From NCBI RefSeq assembly GCF_023276435.1, contig NZ_JALLPO010000001.1, positions 186,001 to 250,000 on the forward strand: a stretch of 64,000 nucleotides of DNA, in the 5' to 3' direction. The position numbers and the translations under genes are program-made. Of the stretch, positions 24,303 to 33,849 are shown piece after piece (position 1 is the stretch's first letter; every line of letters begins with the position of its first letter). This DNA is from Sphaerisporangium perillae. GTDB taxonomy: Bacteria; Actinomycetota; Actinomycetes; Streptosporangiales; Streptosporangiaceae. The notes under the pieces are model-generated. The model did no database searches. It saw nothing but the letters and a program-made list of their open reading frames with translations, and was not told where the DNA came from.

Positions 24303-26039
24303 ATGGGACGGGGACGCCACACGTCACCCCGAGGTCAGGGGTCCGACCCTGACAGGTCGGGCGAACGCAGGCCTTCGGAATGGCACGACGACGAGCGCGG
24401 AACCCAGGAGTGGCTGGCCGTCGGCGACGACCCCGAATGGGCCGCCCCACCCCCACCCGGCCTCCCAGAGCGGCCCGCCCAATCCAGCACCCCCGGCTGG
24501 CCCGACGCACCCGGCCCCGGCACCCCCGGCTGGCCGGGCGCCCCGGGGAACAGTGCCCCGGAGTGGCCCGCCACGTCAGGCCCGGGTACCCCTGAGTGGC
24601 CTGCCACGTCAGGCCCCGGTACCCCTGAGTGGTCCGCTCCCGCGGACCTGGGCACTCCCGGCTGGCCCGACGCGCCCGGTCCCGGCACCCCCGGCTGGCC
24701 CGACGCGCCGGGAGTGAGCGGCTCGGAGTGGCCGGACGCGCCGGGCCTCGGTGCCCCCGGGTGGCCCGCCACGCCGGACTCGGCTGATCCCGGATGGCCC
24801 GCCACGCCGGACCCGGGTACCCCCGGGTGGCCCGACGCGTCGCTGTCCTCCGAGGGGGCGCAGCAGGGGGGCCACCCGGGCCCCGAGCCGAGCGCTTCCA
24901 GCGCCTGGGATGCCGTGCCCACCCCCGCCTGGCCGAGTGCGTGGGACGACCCTTCCCCGGCCTTCCCCCACGCGGACGACGACCTTCTCCGCCTCGGCGC
25001 GGGCCCCGGTGGCGACGACGACCGCCCCGCGTCCGGCTTTGGATCCGGGCCCGGCGAGGACGCTCTTCGGTCCGCCCTGGCATCCGGTGCCGGCGAAGGA
25101 CCTGGAATCGGAGCCGGTCGCGGGGATGGCCCGCCCGGATCCGATCCGGGGCTCGAGGCAGACGATGACCCGTTCCGGTCCGGTCCGAAGAGGCGGCGGA
25201 GGAGGCAGCGTGCCGACCGGCCGCGGTTCTGGCGGGGACGCCGCCTGGCGGCGCTGTCCGCCGTGGCCGTGGTGACGGCCATCGGCACCGCCGTGATCGG
25301 CGTCAAGCTGTCCTCCGGCGAGCTCTCCTTGACCGAGGCCCCGGACTGCCCCACAGGACAGGTATGCGCGGCCATCGCCCCCGGGAAGCCCTCAACGCAG
25401 GGCGACGCCCCCGGGCCGACGGAAGAGGTTCCGGACGCGACGGCACCCTCCGACGGCGAGTCCGGCACCCCCAGCACGTCCGAGCAGGCCGAGCCGTCGT
25501 CGAGCGCGAGCCGTACGCCCGGGCGGCGGACACCGGCCCCGTCGAGCCGCCCGACGCCCCGGCGAACACGGACGACCCCCACGCCCGAGCCGAGCCGGTC
25601 GCCCAGCGACACCCCCGAACCCACCCTGACGGACGAGGACACGGAGATCACCACCCCCGAGGCGTCCCCGGAGGCCGACCAGGCCGATCCCGTGGTCGCG
25701 CCCGGCCGGGTGGCCGTCGACTTCGGCGTGTCCGAGGTCACCGGCACCGGGTACACCGGCCGGCTGACGATCACCAACACCGGCTCCGCCCTGGACGGAT
25801 GGAGCGTCCGGGTGCCGGTCGGCGGCGACGTCACCGACGTCACGGGAGCCGAGTGGACCCAAGAGGGGGACGTACTGGCCCTGACCTCCACCGGCACCCT
25901 CGCCGAGGGCGAGCAGGCCGTGATCTCGTTCACCGCCGACGGCGACTCCGCCGTCCCGGAGACCTGCGAGCTCAACGGCGGCCGCTGCCGGCTCCAGGCG
26001 GACGGCGCCCTCTCATCCCAGGTGGATCCCGGACAGTGA
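24303..26039 (+). CDS. single-pass membrane protein with tryptophan-proline repeats and a C-terminal CBM2-like domain
   Basis: A 578-residue protein of clear modular build. Residues 63-180 hold about eleven imperfect repeats of 10-11 residues of the type [11 protein letters not shown]. Residues 200-290 are acidic and Gly/Pro-rich. KRRRRRQR (about 296-303) precedes one membrane helix at about 314-335. A Thr/Pro/Ser-rich stalk (360-465) leads to a domain at 470-566 ([31 protein letters not shown]) that resembles family 2 carbohydrate-binding modules, with two late cysteines (about 555 and 562). By the positive-inside rule the repeats are cytoplasmic and the CBM2-like part is outside. No catalytic domain is present. 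It lies between thiL and thiD without obvious link to thiamine. Function is unknown. Confidence 0.85.
   Translation: MGRGRHTSPRGQGSDPDRSGERRPSEWHDDERGTQEWLAVGDDPEWAAPPPPGLPERPAQSSTPGWPDAPGPGTPGWPGAPGNSAPEWPATSGPGTPEWPATSGPGTPEWSAPADLGTPGWPDAPGPGTPGWPDAPGVSGSEWPDAPGLGAPGWPATPDSADPGWPATPDPGTPGWPDASLSSEGAQQGGHPGPEPSASSAWDAVPTPAWPSAWDDPSPAFPHADDDLLRLGAGPGGDDDRPASGFGSGPGEDALRSALASGAGEGPGIGAGRGDGPPGSDPGLEADDDPFRSGPKRRRRRQRADRPRFWRGRRLAALSAVAVVTAIGTAVIGVKLSSGELSLTEAPDCPTGQVCAAIAPGKPSTQGDAPGPTEEVPDATAPSDGESGTPSTSEQAEPSSSASRTPGRRTPAPSSRPTPRRTRTTPTPEPSRSPSDTPEPTLTDEDTEITTPEASPEADQADPVVAPGRVAVDFGVSEVTGTGYTGRLTITNTGSALDGWSVRVPVGGDVTDVTGAEWTQEGDVLALTSTGTLAEGEQAVISFTADGDSAVPETCELNGGRCRLQADGALSSQVDPGQ
24478..24845 (+). 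repeat. in-gene tandem repeat encoding [11 protein letters not shown] units
   Basis: About eleven imperfect units of 30-33 bp. At least two neighbouring units (near 24570 and 24603) are nearly identical at the DNA level, indicating recent slippage or recombination. The repeats keep the reading frame. Confidence 0.75.
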
Positions 26040-26180
26040 CCGTCGTATGGCCTTCTTCCGCCGGGTCGGGTGCCGTCGCGTCCGGCGCCGGGGCGGTGGC
26101 GCCGGCGCCGCCGTGCGGCGGGGAGGCTGCCGCATGGTGGTGGACGCCGAACGGGAGCACGCGCCTGGTTTGATGGACGG

Positions 26181-26966
26181 GTGACTCCTCCCCGTGTGCT
26201 GACGATCGCAGGCTCCGACTCAGGTGGAGGCGCCGGCATCCAGGCCGATCTGAAGACCATGCTGGCGCTCGGCGTCCACGGCATGAGCGTGATCGCCGCG
26301 GTGACCGCGCAGAACTCCGTCGGAGTCCAGGGCTATTGGGAGCTTCCCGTTGAGGCGGTGCGCGCCCAGCTCGACTCGGTGCTGGGCGACATCGGCGCCC
26401 AGGCGGTCAAGACGGGCATGCTCGCCTCGCCGGAACTGGTCGCGGTGGTCGCGGAGGTGCTGGCCGATGTGGACGCGCCGGTGGTGGTCGACCCGGTGGG
26501 CGTCTCCAAGCACGGCGACCCGCTCCTCGCCCCCGAAGCCGTTCACACGATGACGTCCCGCCTGCTGCCGGTGGCCACGGTGGTGACGCCGAACCTGTGG
26601 GAGGTGGAGCAGCTCACCTCCGTCAAGGTCGAGGACGAGGCCGGCCTGCGCCCGGCGGCCGAGGCGATCCTGGCGCTCGGTCCGGCGTGGGCGCTGATCA
26701 AGGGCGGTCACCTGCCGGGCCGGCCGGTCGACCTGCTCACCGATGGCGTGAAGGAGTACCGCTTCTCGGCCGAGCGGCACGATAACCGTCACACCCATGG
26801 GACGGGATGCACGCTGGCCTCCGCCGTAGCCTCCTACCTCGCCATGGGGGAGGACGTTCCAGGCGCGGTGGCGAAGGCCAAGGAGTACGTCACGGGCGCG
26901 ATCGCCCACGGTTTCCCGCTCGGCGCCGGCATCGGCCCGGTCGACCACGCGTGGCGCTGGCGCTGA
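26181..26966 (+). CDS. thiD: hydroxymethylpyrimidine/phosphomethylpyrimidine kinase
   Basis: A 261-residue ribokinase-fold enzyme that phosphorylates HMP and HMP-P for thiamine synthesis. The start [21 protein letters not shown] is the family hallmark; [31 protein letters not shown], and the anion-hole/catalytic [17 protein letters not shown] follow. GTG 26181 gives a normal N-terminus; upstream codons are not conserved-looking. It has no strong ribosome site. It is convergent with rpmB, with a terminator hairpin between. Confidence 0.96.
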   Translation: MTPPRVLTIAGSDSGGGAGIQADLKTMLALGVHGMSVIAAVTAQNSVGVQGYWELPVEAVRAQLDSVLGDIGAQAVKTGMLASPELVAVVAEVLADVDAPVVVDPVGVSKHGDPLLAPEAVHTMTSRLLPVATVVTPNLWEVEQLTSVKVEDEAGLRPAAEAILALGPAWALIKGGHLPGRPVDLLTDGVKEYRFSAERHDNRHTHGTGCTLASAVASYLAMGEDVPGAVAKAKEYVTGAIAHGFPLGAGIGPVDHAWRWR

Positions 26967-26976
26967 GGGAACGCAG

Positions 26977-27008
26977 AACAGCCCGCCGCCAGGAGGCGAC
27001 GGGCTGTT
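26977..27008. terminator. bidirectional terminator between thiD and rpmB
   Basis: AACAGCCCG (26977-26985) and CGGGCTGTT (27000-27008) pair, with an inner CGCC/GGCG extension and AGGA loop. It lies in the 54-bp gap between converging genes. Confidence 0.7.
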
Positions 27009-27020
27009 GGAAGCGCGGGG

Positions 27021-27212
27021 CTAGCGGGTGATCTTGCCGGCCTTGATGCAGGAGGTGCACACGTTCAACCGCTTCGGCGTGCTGCCCACCATGGCGCGCA
27101 CACGCTGGATGTTGGGGTTCCAGCGGCGGCGGGTGCGGCGGTGCGAGTGCGAGATGTTGTTGCCGAAAGTCGGCCCCTTGCCGCAAACGTCGCAGACGGA
27201 AGCCACGGTCAT
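27021..27212 (-). CDS. rpmB: 50S ribosomal protein L28
   Basis: A 63-residue L28 of the zinc-binding (C+) type, with two CxxC pairs: CDVC at residues 7-10 and CTSC near 52-55. The conserved core is GPTFGNNISHSHRRTRRRW. Actinomycetes often have a second zinc-free L28 paralogue induced by zinc starvation; the one at this locus (opposite recG) is usually the housekeeping C+ form. An AGGAG-like site lies upstream. It is divergent from the DAK2 gene. Confidence 0.96.
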   Translation of the reverse strand: MTVASVCDVCGKGPTFGNNISHSHRRTRRRWNPNIQRVRAMVGSTPKRLNVCTSCIKAGKITR

Positions 27213-27464
27213 CGCTCCTTAGATCAGTCAATAGGCCCGAAACCGAGGTAGAAGCGGTGGTCGGGCATGCCGGGACAACCGGCTGGCCACACGAGGGTAT
27301 CCGATGTTGCCCGGTGCTCGCCAAACGGGGGAACAGGCGAACGGGGATAATCTCGTAACACCAACCGTAGCGCATCAACGGAGGCGGCGCGGTCCCCCCG
27401 CGTGCGAACCACCGTGCGACGTGCCGCGCGGAGGGTGGACACGCCGCGCGCAGGAGGGAGCCAC

Positions 27465-29078
27465 ATGCCTTCGGAGGCCACCGAGGCCGGAGCATCCCTC
27501 CAGACCCTCGATCCGCCCGCCGTGCGCCGCTGGTCCCGGGTGTGCGCCGACGCGCTCGGCAGGGCCCGGACGGAGATCGACGCGCTCAACGTCTTCCCGG
27601 TCCCCGATGGCGACACCGGGACGAACCTGCATCTCACCATGCTGTCGGCCGCCGACGCCCTGGACGGGCTCCCTGGGGACGCCGACGCGGAGATCACGTG
27701 GCACACCCTCGCCCACGGGGCGCTGATCGGCGCCCGGGGGAACTCCGGGGTGATCGTCAGCCAGGCGCTGCGCGGGATGGCCGAGGTGCTCAAGCTCGCC
27801 AAGGGGGGAGGCCGTGACCTGCGCGAAGGGCTGGTCAGGGCGGCCGAGATGGCGAGGAGCGCGGTGGCGCGGCCCGTCGAGGGCACCGTCCTCAGCGTGC
27901 TGAGCGCGGCGGCGCGGGCGGTGCAGGACGCACCGGACGAGCTGGCGGAGGTGGCGAGGAGGGCCGCGTCGGCCGCCCGGACGGCTCTCGGCCGCACGAC
28001 CGGGCAGCTGGACGTGCTGGCGCGCAACGGGGTGGTGGACGCCGGTGCCGCGGGGCTGACCGTCATCCTGGAGAGCCTCGCGGCCGTGATCACCGACACC
28101 TACGTCGGCCGGTACGACGTGCCCGCGCCGGCCGCGAGGTTCGTGCCGGACGGCCCTGAGGACGCGGCCGGTCAGGACGCCCCGGGGTATGAGGTGATGT
28201 ACCTCCTGGAGGCCGATGAGAGCGCCGTGGCGGCGTTACGCGAGGAGCTCGACCGCCTCGGCGACTCCCTGGTGGTCGTCGGCGGCGACGGCCTGTGGAA
28301 CGTTCATGTGCACGTCGACGACGCGGGGGCCGCCATCGAGGCCGGCATGCGGGCCGGTCGGCCGTACCGCGTCAAGGTCGTCTACCTGCAGGCGCCGGTG
28401 CGCGCGGCCCGTCAGGGGGACGGCCGTGGCGTCGTGGCCGTGGCGGCGGGCGACGGCATCGCAGGGCTCTTCCAGGAGGCCGGGGCCGTGGTCGTGCCCC
28501 GCGAGCCCGGTTCCAGCCCTCAGCTGGCGGCCGTGCTGGAGGCGATCAGGCAGGCGGGGACCGAGGTCGCGGTGCTGCCCAACGACCTCGGCGTCAACGC
28601 GGTGGCCATGGCCGCGGCGGCGATCGCCCGCGAGGAGGGCATCGTCGTCAGCGTGCTGCCCACCAAGGCGACCGTCCAGGGGCTGGCCGCGCTCGCCGTG
28701 CACGACCCGCTGCGCCGTTTCGACGACGACGTGGTGGCGATGACCGACGCCGCCGGCCACACCCGGCACGGCCACGTGTGGGTGGCCGACAGGGAGGCCG
28801 TGACGAGCGCGGGAATGTGCCGCCCGGGGGACGTGCTGGGCGTCATCGACAGTGACGTCGCGCTGATCGGGACGGACGTCGACGCCATGGCCGTGAAGAT
28901 CACTTCCCGCATGCTCTCGGTCAGCAGCGAGATGGTCACCCTCATCGTGGGCGCCGACGCGGGCGACCGACCGGCCCGAGCCGTCCAGGACCACCTGGAC
29001 TCGGTACGGCCCGACGTGGAGGTGGTCGTCTACGAGGGCGGCCAGGGCGGCTACCCCCTGCTCGTCGGCGTCGAATGA
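27465..29078 (+). CDS. DAK2 domain fatty-acid-kinase-like protein (FakA/YloV family)
   Basis: A 537-residue protein. The N-terminal DAK2 nucleotide-binding domain has LNVFPVPDGDTGTNLHLTM (residues 41-60, Mg-ATP aspartates) and ALIGARGNSGVIVSQALRGM. A middle domain and a C-terminal DegV-like/regulatory part (residues 300-537) follow, as in FakA. In Firmicutes FakA with the lipid carrier FakB phosphorylates exogenous fatty acids; an actinobacterial role is not established, and no fakB is adjacent. AGGAGGG lies 6 nt before ATG 27465, which fixes the start. It is followed by recG, the common bacterial order. Confidence 0.88.
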   Translation: MPSEATEAGASLQTLDPPAVRRWSRVCADALGRARTEIDALNVFPVPDGDTGTNLHLTMLSAADALDGLPGDADAEITWHTLAHGALIGARGNSGVIVSQALRGMAEVLKLAKGGGRDLREGLVRAAEMARSAVARPVEGTVLSVLSAAARAVQDAPDELAEVARRAASAARTALGRTTGQLDVLARNGVVDAGAAGLTVILESLAAVITDTYVGRYDVPAPAARFVPDGPEDAAGQDAPGYEVMYLLEADESAVAALREELDRLGDSLVVVGGDGLWNVHVHVDDAGAAIEAGMRAGRPYRVKVVYLQAPVRAARQGDGRGVVAVAAGDGIAGLFQEAGAVVVPREPGSSPQLAAVLEAIRQAGTEVAVLPNDLGVNAVAMAAAAIAREEGIVVSVLPTKATVQGLAALAVHDPLRRFDDDVVAMTDAAGHTRHGHVWVADREAVTSAGMCRPGDVLGVIDSDVALIGTDVDAMAVKITSRMLSVSSEMVTLIVGADAGDRPARAVQDHLDSVRPDVEVVVYEGGQGGYPLLVGVE

Positions 29079-29190
29079 GTCCGCTCGCACGGCCCCCGGG
29101 AGACGCTCGCCCGGTGATCTTCCGGGGCGAGAGGGGTTCGGGTGGGGAGTTGGGCTTTCCTGTCGGCGTTGAGCGGTAGAACTTGATGAC

Positions 29191-31389
29191 GTGACGCGTT
29201 TCGACGAGCCGCTCATCAAGGCGCTGGACCCCAAGACGGCCAAGCCGCTCGAGAGCTCGCTCAACATCACCACCGTCGGCGAGCTGCTCCGCCACTACCC
29301 CCGGCGGTACGCCGAGCGGGGGGAGCTGACCGCGCTCGACGCCCTGGAGGTCGACGAGCACGTCACGGTCGTGGGCGAGGTGTCGCGCCTGATGCGCAAG
29401 CCCATGCGCAACCGCTCGGGCACCTGGCTGGAGGTCGAGGTCGTCGACGGCAGGCGCAACACGATCTATCTGTCGTTCTTCGGCAAGGTCTCCCACGTGG
29501 TCGAGACCCGGCTCAAGCCGGGCACCCGGGCGATGTTCTCCGGCAAGGTCGGGCGGTTCGGGCGCGGCGAGCGGGCCAAGTGGCAGCTGAACCATCCCGA
29601 GTTCGAGCCGTTCGAGGAGACCGAGTCCTCGGCGGCCGAGTTCGCCGCCGCGCCGGTGCCGATCTACCCGGCGGCGAGCGGCATCACCTCCTGGGTGATC
29701 CGCAGGGCGATCGGCGTCGTGCTCGACACGCTCGGCCCGATTCCCGACCCGCTCCCCGCCGACCTGCGCGCCCGCCACCGGCTGTCCGGCCTCGCCGAAG
29801 CGCTGGAGGCCGTGCACCGGCCACGCGACCAGGGCGACATCTCGCGGGCCCGCATGAGGTTGAAGTTCGACGAGGCGTTCGTGCTCCAGGCCGTGCTCGC
29901 CCAGCGGCGCCAGGCCGCCGCCGCCTGGCCCGCCGCTCCCCGCCCCCGCCGCGGCGACGGGCTGCTCGCCGACTTCGACGGTCGGCTGCCGTTCCAGCTC
30001 ACCGAGGGGCAGATCGAGGTCGGCGAGGAGGTCGCGGCCGAGCTGGCGCTCGCCCATCCGATGCACCGCCTGCTCCAGGGCGAGGTGGGCGCGGGCAAGA
30101 CCGTGGTGGCGCTGCGGGCGATGCTCCAGGTCGTCGACGCCGGAGGCCAGGCGGCGCTACTCGCCCCGACCGAGGTCCTGGCGCAGCAGCACCACAGGTC
30201 CATCACGCGCATGCTCGGCGACCTCGGTACGGGCGGCATGTTCGGGGGCACCGCGGTGACGCTGCTCACCGGTTCGATGGGGGCCGCGGGGCGGCGCGCG
30301 GCGCTGCTCGACGCGGCGTCCGGGGCGGCCGGCATCGTCGTCGGCACCCACGCCCTGCTCCAGGAGCACGTCCAGTTCGCCGACCTCGGCCTTGTGGTCG
30401 TGGACGAGCAGCACCGCTTCGGCGTCGAGCAGCGCGACGCGCTGCGCGAGAAGGCCGGGGGCGGGCGCCCGCACGTGCTGGTGATGACGGCGACGCCGAT
30501 CCCGCGCACGGTCGCCATGACGGTCTTCGGCGACCTGGAGGTGTCGACGCTCAGCCAGCTCCCGTCCGGCCGGGCGCCGATCACGACCCACGTCGTGCCG
30601 GCGGCCGACAAGCCGCACTTCCTGGAGCGCACCTGGGAGCGCATCCGCGAGGAGGTCGGCCTCGGCCGCCAGGCGTACATCGTGTGCCCCCGCATCGGCG
30701 ACCTCGAGGGCGACGAGGGCGACCTCGGCGACCTGGCCGAGGCGGCGGAGGCAGAGGAGGCCGCCGCCGAGCGCAGGCCGCCTCTGGCCGTCATGGAGGT
30801 CGCTCCCATGCTCGCGGGCGGCCCGCTGGCCGGGCTGCGGGTGGAGGTGCTGCACGGCCGCCTGCCTCCTGAGGAGAAGGACGCGGTGATGCGGGCCTTC
30901 ACGCGCGGCGAGGTCGACGTGCTGGTGGCCACCACCGTGATCGAGGTCGGGGTGGACGTGCCCAACGCCTCGGTGATGGTCATCATGGACGCCGACCGGT
31001 TCGGCGTCTCCCAGCTCCACCAGCTCCGCGGGCGGGTGGGCCGGGGCGGCCTGCCCGGCCTGTGCCTGCTGGTCACCGACTTCCCCGCGGGCACTCCCGC
31101 GCGCGACCGGCTCGACGCGGTGGCGGCCACCCTCGACGGCTTCGAGCTGTCGCGGGTGGACCTCGAGCAGCGGCGCGAGGGCGACGTGCTCGGCGCGGCC
31201 CAGTCCGGGCGCAGGTCGTCGCTGAAGATGCTGCGGCTGCTCCGCGACGAGGAGGTCATCAGGGACGCCCGCGAAGAGGCGGCCCGCCTGCTCTCCGGCG
31301 ACCCGGAGCTGGCGGAGCACCCGGAGCTCAGGGCCGAGATCGACAGGCTCCTCGGCGACGAGCGCGCCGAGTTCCTGGAAAAAGCCTGA
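29191..31389 (+). CDS. recG: ATP-dependent DNA helicase RecG
   Basis: A 732-residue branch-migration helicase for stalled forks and recombination intermediates. The N-terminal wedge OB fold covers about residues 50-145. Walker A is GEVGAGKT (297-304) and Walker B/motif II is DEQH (405-408). MTATPIPRT (motif III), IEVGVDVPNASVMVIMDADRFG and LHQLRGRVGRG (motifs V and VI) are all present. An acidic, Ala/Glu-rich insertion (EGDEGDLGDLAEAAEAEEAAAE) lies between motifs in the second RecA domain, as in other actinomycetes. The start is GTG 29191. A tandem repeat begins directly after the stop. Confidence 0.97.
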   Translation: MTRFDEPLIKALDPKTAKPLESSLNITTVGELLRHYPRRYAERGELTALDALEVDEHVTVVGEVSRLMRKPMRNRSGTWLEVEVVDGRRNTIYLSFFGKVSHVVETRLKPGTRAMFSGKVGRFGRGERAKWQLNHPEFEPFEETESSAAEFAAAPVPIYPAASGITSWVIRRAIGVVLDTLGPIPDPLPADLRARHRLSGLAEALEAVHRPRDQGDISRARMRLKFDEAFVLQAVLAQRRQAAAAWPAAPRPRRGDGLLADFDGRLPFQLTEGQIEVGEEVAAELALAHPMHRLLQGEVGAGKTVVALRAMLQVVDAGGQAALLAPTEVLAQQHHRSITRMLGDLGTGGMFGGTAVTLLTGSMGAAGRRAALLDAASGAAGIVVGTHALLQEHVQFADLGLVVVDEQHRFGVEQRDALREKAGGGRPHVLVMTATPIPRTVAMTVFGDLEVSTLSQLPSGRAPITTHVVPAADKPHFLERTWERIREEVGLGRQAYIVCPRIGDLEGDEGDLGDLAEAAEAEEAAAERRPPLAVMEVAPMLAGGPLAGLRVEVLHGRLPPEEKDAVMRAFTRGEVDVLVATTVIEVGVDVPNASVMVIMDADRFGVSQLHQLRGRVGRGGLPGLCLLVTDFPAGTPARDRLDAVAATLDGFELSRVDLEQRREGDVLGAAQSGRRSSLKMLRLLRDEEVIRDAREEAARLLSGDPELAEHPELRAEIDRLLGDERAEFLEKA

Positions 31390-31391
31390 GA

Positions 31392-31653
31392 CCGCCGAGC
31401 GGAGCGAGGCCGAGCAAGCATGGCTCGGGGCGCGGCGGTGGTCTGAGGAGGAGGGAGGGTGAGGTACGAGCCCGGACGACGACGAAGACCGCCGCCTCAA
31501 AGGCGCCACGAGCCCGCCGAGCGGAGCGAGGCAAAGGAACACGGCTCGGGGCGCGGCGGTGGTCTGAGGAGGAGGGAGGGTGAGGTACGAGCCCGGACGA
31601 CGACGAAGACCGCCGCCTCAAGGGCGCTCCGAGCCCGCCGAGCGGAGCGAGGC
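31392..31653 (+). repeat. 121-bp tandem direct repeat downstream of recG
   Basis: Units begin at 31392, 31514 and 31635 with CCGCCGAGCGGAGCGAGGC. The first two are almost full-length copies; the third stops after about 20 bp. Within each unit GGCGGTGGTCT and AGACCGCCGCC can pair. The copies differ mainly just after the shared head (in copy 1 CCGAGC can also pair with GCTCGG). No gene is apparent. Confidence 0.85.
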
Positions 31654-31669
31654 CGACAAACACAGAAAA

Positions 31670-31739
31670 TGACCCAGGGCCCAGCCTTGGGACGGCCTCC
31701 CCCCGAATGCCGTCCCCGGCTGGGCCCACCCTCGGGTCA
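31670..31739 (+). terminator. long hairpin between recG and rsmD
   Basis: TGACCC (31670-31675) with GGGTCA (31734-31739) encloses GGGCCCAGCC/GGCTGGGCCC and GGGACGGC/GCCGTCCC, giving about 24 paired bases with small internal loops. It is a probable transcription terminator for recG. Confidence 0.65.
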
Positions 31740-31935
31740 GGTGCCGAGGGCACCGGCGCGCGGAAGGGCTCACGATCACGCCGGTCGGCCTTCCCCTGGG
31801 TCACCATGAAGGCCGCAGAACTCATCATGTGGGCTCGGGCGGCTGTGGGGAACGACCCTTGCGCATTCGTCGACGACACTTGGGCACTCTTGACCTCGGT
31901 GCCTGGCCGGCGCGGGCGGCGGCGAGAATGGGCGG
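31740..31935. other. upstream region of rsmD
   Basis: The remaining 196 bp before rsmD hold no convincing gene. A short frame opening at ATG 31806 has no stop before rsmD. GAGAAT (31924-31929) ends six bases before the GTG, so a leaderless start is possible. Confidence 0.4.
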
Positions 31936-32505
31936 GTGACCCGAGTCATCGCAGGAACCGCCGGTGGGCGCCGGATCGCCGTCCCCCCGGGGCGCGGCAC
32001 CCGGCCGACGAGCGACCGTGCCAGAGAGGGGCTGTTCTCCACCGTGGGCTCCCTTCTAGGGCCGCTGGACGGCGCGCGGGTGCTCGACCTTTACGCCGGG
32101 TCGGGCGCGGTGGGCCTGGAGGCCCTCTCGCGGGGGGCGGAGCACGCCCTGCTGGTCGAGTCCGACGTGAAAGCCGTGCGCACGATCAGGGCGAACATCG
32201 CCGAGCTGGGCCTGCCGGGGGCCGTCGTCAGCGGTGACAAGGTCGAGCGCCTGGTGGCCGGCGCGTGCGACGAACCCTACGACTTCGTGTTCGCCGATCC
32301 TCCGTACGCCGTCAAGGACGAGATGGTCCGGGAGGTGCTGGAGCGTCTCCGTGACAACGGCTGGCTCGCCGCGGACGCCTTGGTCGCGGTGGAGCGGGAG
32401 TCACGGGGGAAGGACCTTGTCTGGCCCTCGGGTTTCGCTGAGGAGAGGGTCCGTCGCTATGGCGAAGCGTCCGTTTGGTACGGTCGCGCCGCCGGGAACC
32501 AGTGA
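31936..32505 (+). CDS. rsmD: 16S rRNA (guanine(966)-N2)-methyltransferase
   Basis: A 189-residue SAM-dependent methyltransferase. It begins TRVIAGTAGGRRIAVPPG, with the SAM-binding DLYAGSGAVGLEALSRGA at 51-68 and the catalytic DPPY at 121-124. It methylates G966 of 16S rRNA in the 30S subunit. coaD follows 15 bp later, the widely conserved rsmD-coaD pairing. GTG is the start; a -10-like GAGAAT lies six bases upstream. Confidence 0.96.
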   Translation: MTRVIAGTAGGRRIAVPPGRGTRPTSDRAREGLFSTVGSLLGPLDGARVLDLYAGSGAVGLEALSRGAEHALLVESDVKAVRTIRANIAELGLPGAVVSGDKVERLVAGACDEPYDFVFADPPYAVKDEMVREVLERLRDNGWLAADALVAVERESRGKDLVWPSGFAEERVRRYGEASVWYGRAAGNQ

Positions 32506-32520
32506 AACTGGGGGTTTGCC

Positions 32521-32997
32521 TTGCGTCGCGTCGTCTGTCCGGGATCCTTCGATCCCGTCACCAACGGTCATCTCGACATCATCGGCCGGACTTCCCGGCT
32601 GTATGACGAGGTCGTCGTCGCCGTGCTGATCAACGTCGAGAAGAAGAGCCTGTTCACCGTGGACGAGCGCATCGAGACGCTCCAGGCGGTCACCAAGGAG
32701 TACGGCAACGTGCGCGTGGAGAAGTTCTACGGGCTGCTCGTCGACTTCTGCAAGCAGCAGGGCATCCCGACGATCGTCAAGGGTCTGCGAGCGGTCAGCG
32801 ACTTCGACTACGAGTTGCAGATGGCCCAGCTCAACTACCGGATGTCGGGTGTGGAGACGCTGTTCATGTCGACCAACCCGGAGTACTCCTTCCTGTCGTC
32901 GAGCAGGCTCAAGGAGATCGCCAGATATGGTGGGGACGTCTCCGGACTCGTGCCTGATCTTGTGCACCGGATGCTGGTCGAACGGCTGCGCGGCTGA
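32521..32997 (+). CDS. coaD: phosphopantetheine adenylyltransferase
   Basis: A 158-residue enzyme of coenzyme A synthesis that adenylates 4'-phosphopantetheine. The nucleotidyltransferase motif is GSFDPVTNGHLDII (residues 8-21), and the second site is FLSSSRLKEIARYGGDVSGLVP. It begins at the rare start TTG 32521, with GGGGG seven bases upstream. This is the only start that preserves the conserved N-terminus (RRVVCPGSFDP). Confidence 0.97.
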   Translation: MRRVVCPGSFDPVTNGHLDIIGRTSRLYDEVVVAVLINVEKKSLFTVDERIETLQAVTKEYGNVRVEKFYGLLVDFCKQQGIPTIVKGLRAVSDFDYELQMAQLNYRMSGVETLFMSTNPEYSFLSSSRLKEIARYGGDVSGLVPDLVHRMLVERLRG

Positions 32998-33045
32998 GTC
33001 CTGGTATTCTTTCTCATCGGCCTTGTACGACGGCGGTGATTCGCC

Positions 33046-33618
33046 ATGCCTCAAGAGAGCAGGAAGACGCTGCGTAGCCTCGACCCCCGAGCCCCATGGG
33101 TGATTTCGACCCACGATCTGGGACGGCGGCCGGGATCCATGCGCGAGATCTCCCGTTCTCTGCCGGCTCCGGAGAATCTCACCGTCGGCATGATCGGCGT
33201 TCCCAAGGACGCCGAAATCGAGCTGGACATCCGGCTCGAGGCAGTGATGGAAGGCGTGCTCCTCACGGGCACGGCGCGGGCTCCGCTCAGCGGCGAGTGC
33301 TCGCGGTGCCTGGATCCGCTGACCTCGGAGATCGAGGTCGGGTTCCAGGAGCTCTTCTTCTACTCGGCGGAAGAAGCCGCCGAGGACGACTCACTCCTCG
33401 ACGGTGAACTCCTCGATCTCGAGCCGACGTTCCGCGACGCGGTGGTGCTCGCACTGCCGTTGAGCCCGGTCTGCGGTGAAGACTGCCTCGGGTTGTGCGT
33501 GGAGTGTGGGGTCAAGCTGGCGGAAGCCGGCCCTGACCACCGGCACGAGAGCATCGACGCCCGCTGGGCGGCGTTGCAGAGCCTGAACATCGAGAACAAC
33601 AAGACCCAGGAGGGTTGA
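33046..33618 (+). CDS. YceD family (DUF177) ribosome-associated protein
   Basis: A 190-residue protein. Conserved features are [21 protein letters not shown] near the N-terminus, [10 protein letters not shown] in the middle and [16 protein letters not shown] near the end, giving a likely metal-binding Cys cluster. YceD is needed for 23S rRNA accumulation in E. coli and plants, and the gene is nearly always immediately upstream of rpmF, as here (1 bp between stop and start). ATG 33046 is used; a TATTCT box at 33005-33010 may be its -10. Confidence 0.9.
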   Translation: MPQESRKTLRSLDPRAPWVISTHDLGRRPGSMREISRSLPAPENLTVGMIGVPKDAEIELDIRLEAVMEGVLLTGTARAPLSGECSRCLDPLTSEIEVGFQELFFYSAEEAAEDDSLLDGELLDLEPTFRDAVVLALPLSPVCGEDCLGLCVECGVKLAEAGPDHRHESIDARWAALQSLNIENNKTQEG

Positions 33619-33619
33619 C

Positions 33620-33799
33620 GTGGCCGTCCCCAAGCGGAAGATGTCGCGGAGCAACACCCGCTCCCGCCGCGCGCAGTGGAAGACCGCCGCGCCGGTGCTC
33701 GTGAGCTGCAACCAGTGCCGGTCGCCGAAGCTGCCGCACGTGGCATGCCCGACCTGCGGCACCTACAACCGCCGTCAGGTCATCGAGCCGTCGGCCTGA
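33620..33799 (+). CDS. rpmF: 50S ribosomal protein L32
   Basis: A 59-residue L32: [20 protein letters not shown], then CNQC and CPTC (zinc ribbon), ending [16 protein letters not shown] lies 5 nt before GTG 33620, and the gene begins one base after the yceD stop. It is easily missed because it is short and starts with GTG. Confidence 0.96.
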   Translation: MAVPKRKMSRSNTRSRRAQWKTAAPVLVSCNQCRSPKLPHVACPTCGTYNRRQVIEPSA

Positions 33800-33822
33800 T
33801 CACGCCTGCGGTGGCCGGTGAG

Positions 33823-33849
33823 CCGGCCGGATGCGAGGCATCCGGCCGG
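33823..33849 (+). terminator. hairpin terminator after rpmF
   Basis: CCGGCCGGATGC (33823-33834) and GCATCCGGCCGG (33838-33849) form a perfect 12-bp stem with loop GAG, 24 nt past the rpmF stop. There is no T tract. Confidence 0.7.

Noticed and set aside
31806-31935. Short frame starting MKAAELIMWARAAVG before rsmD
   Set aside because: It has no stop before entering rsmD in the wrong frame and no clear ribosome site.
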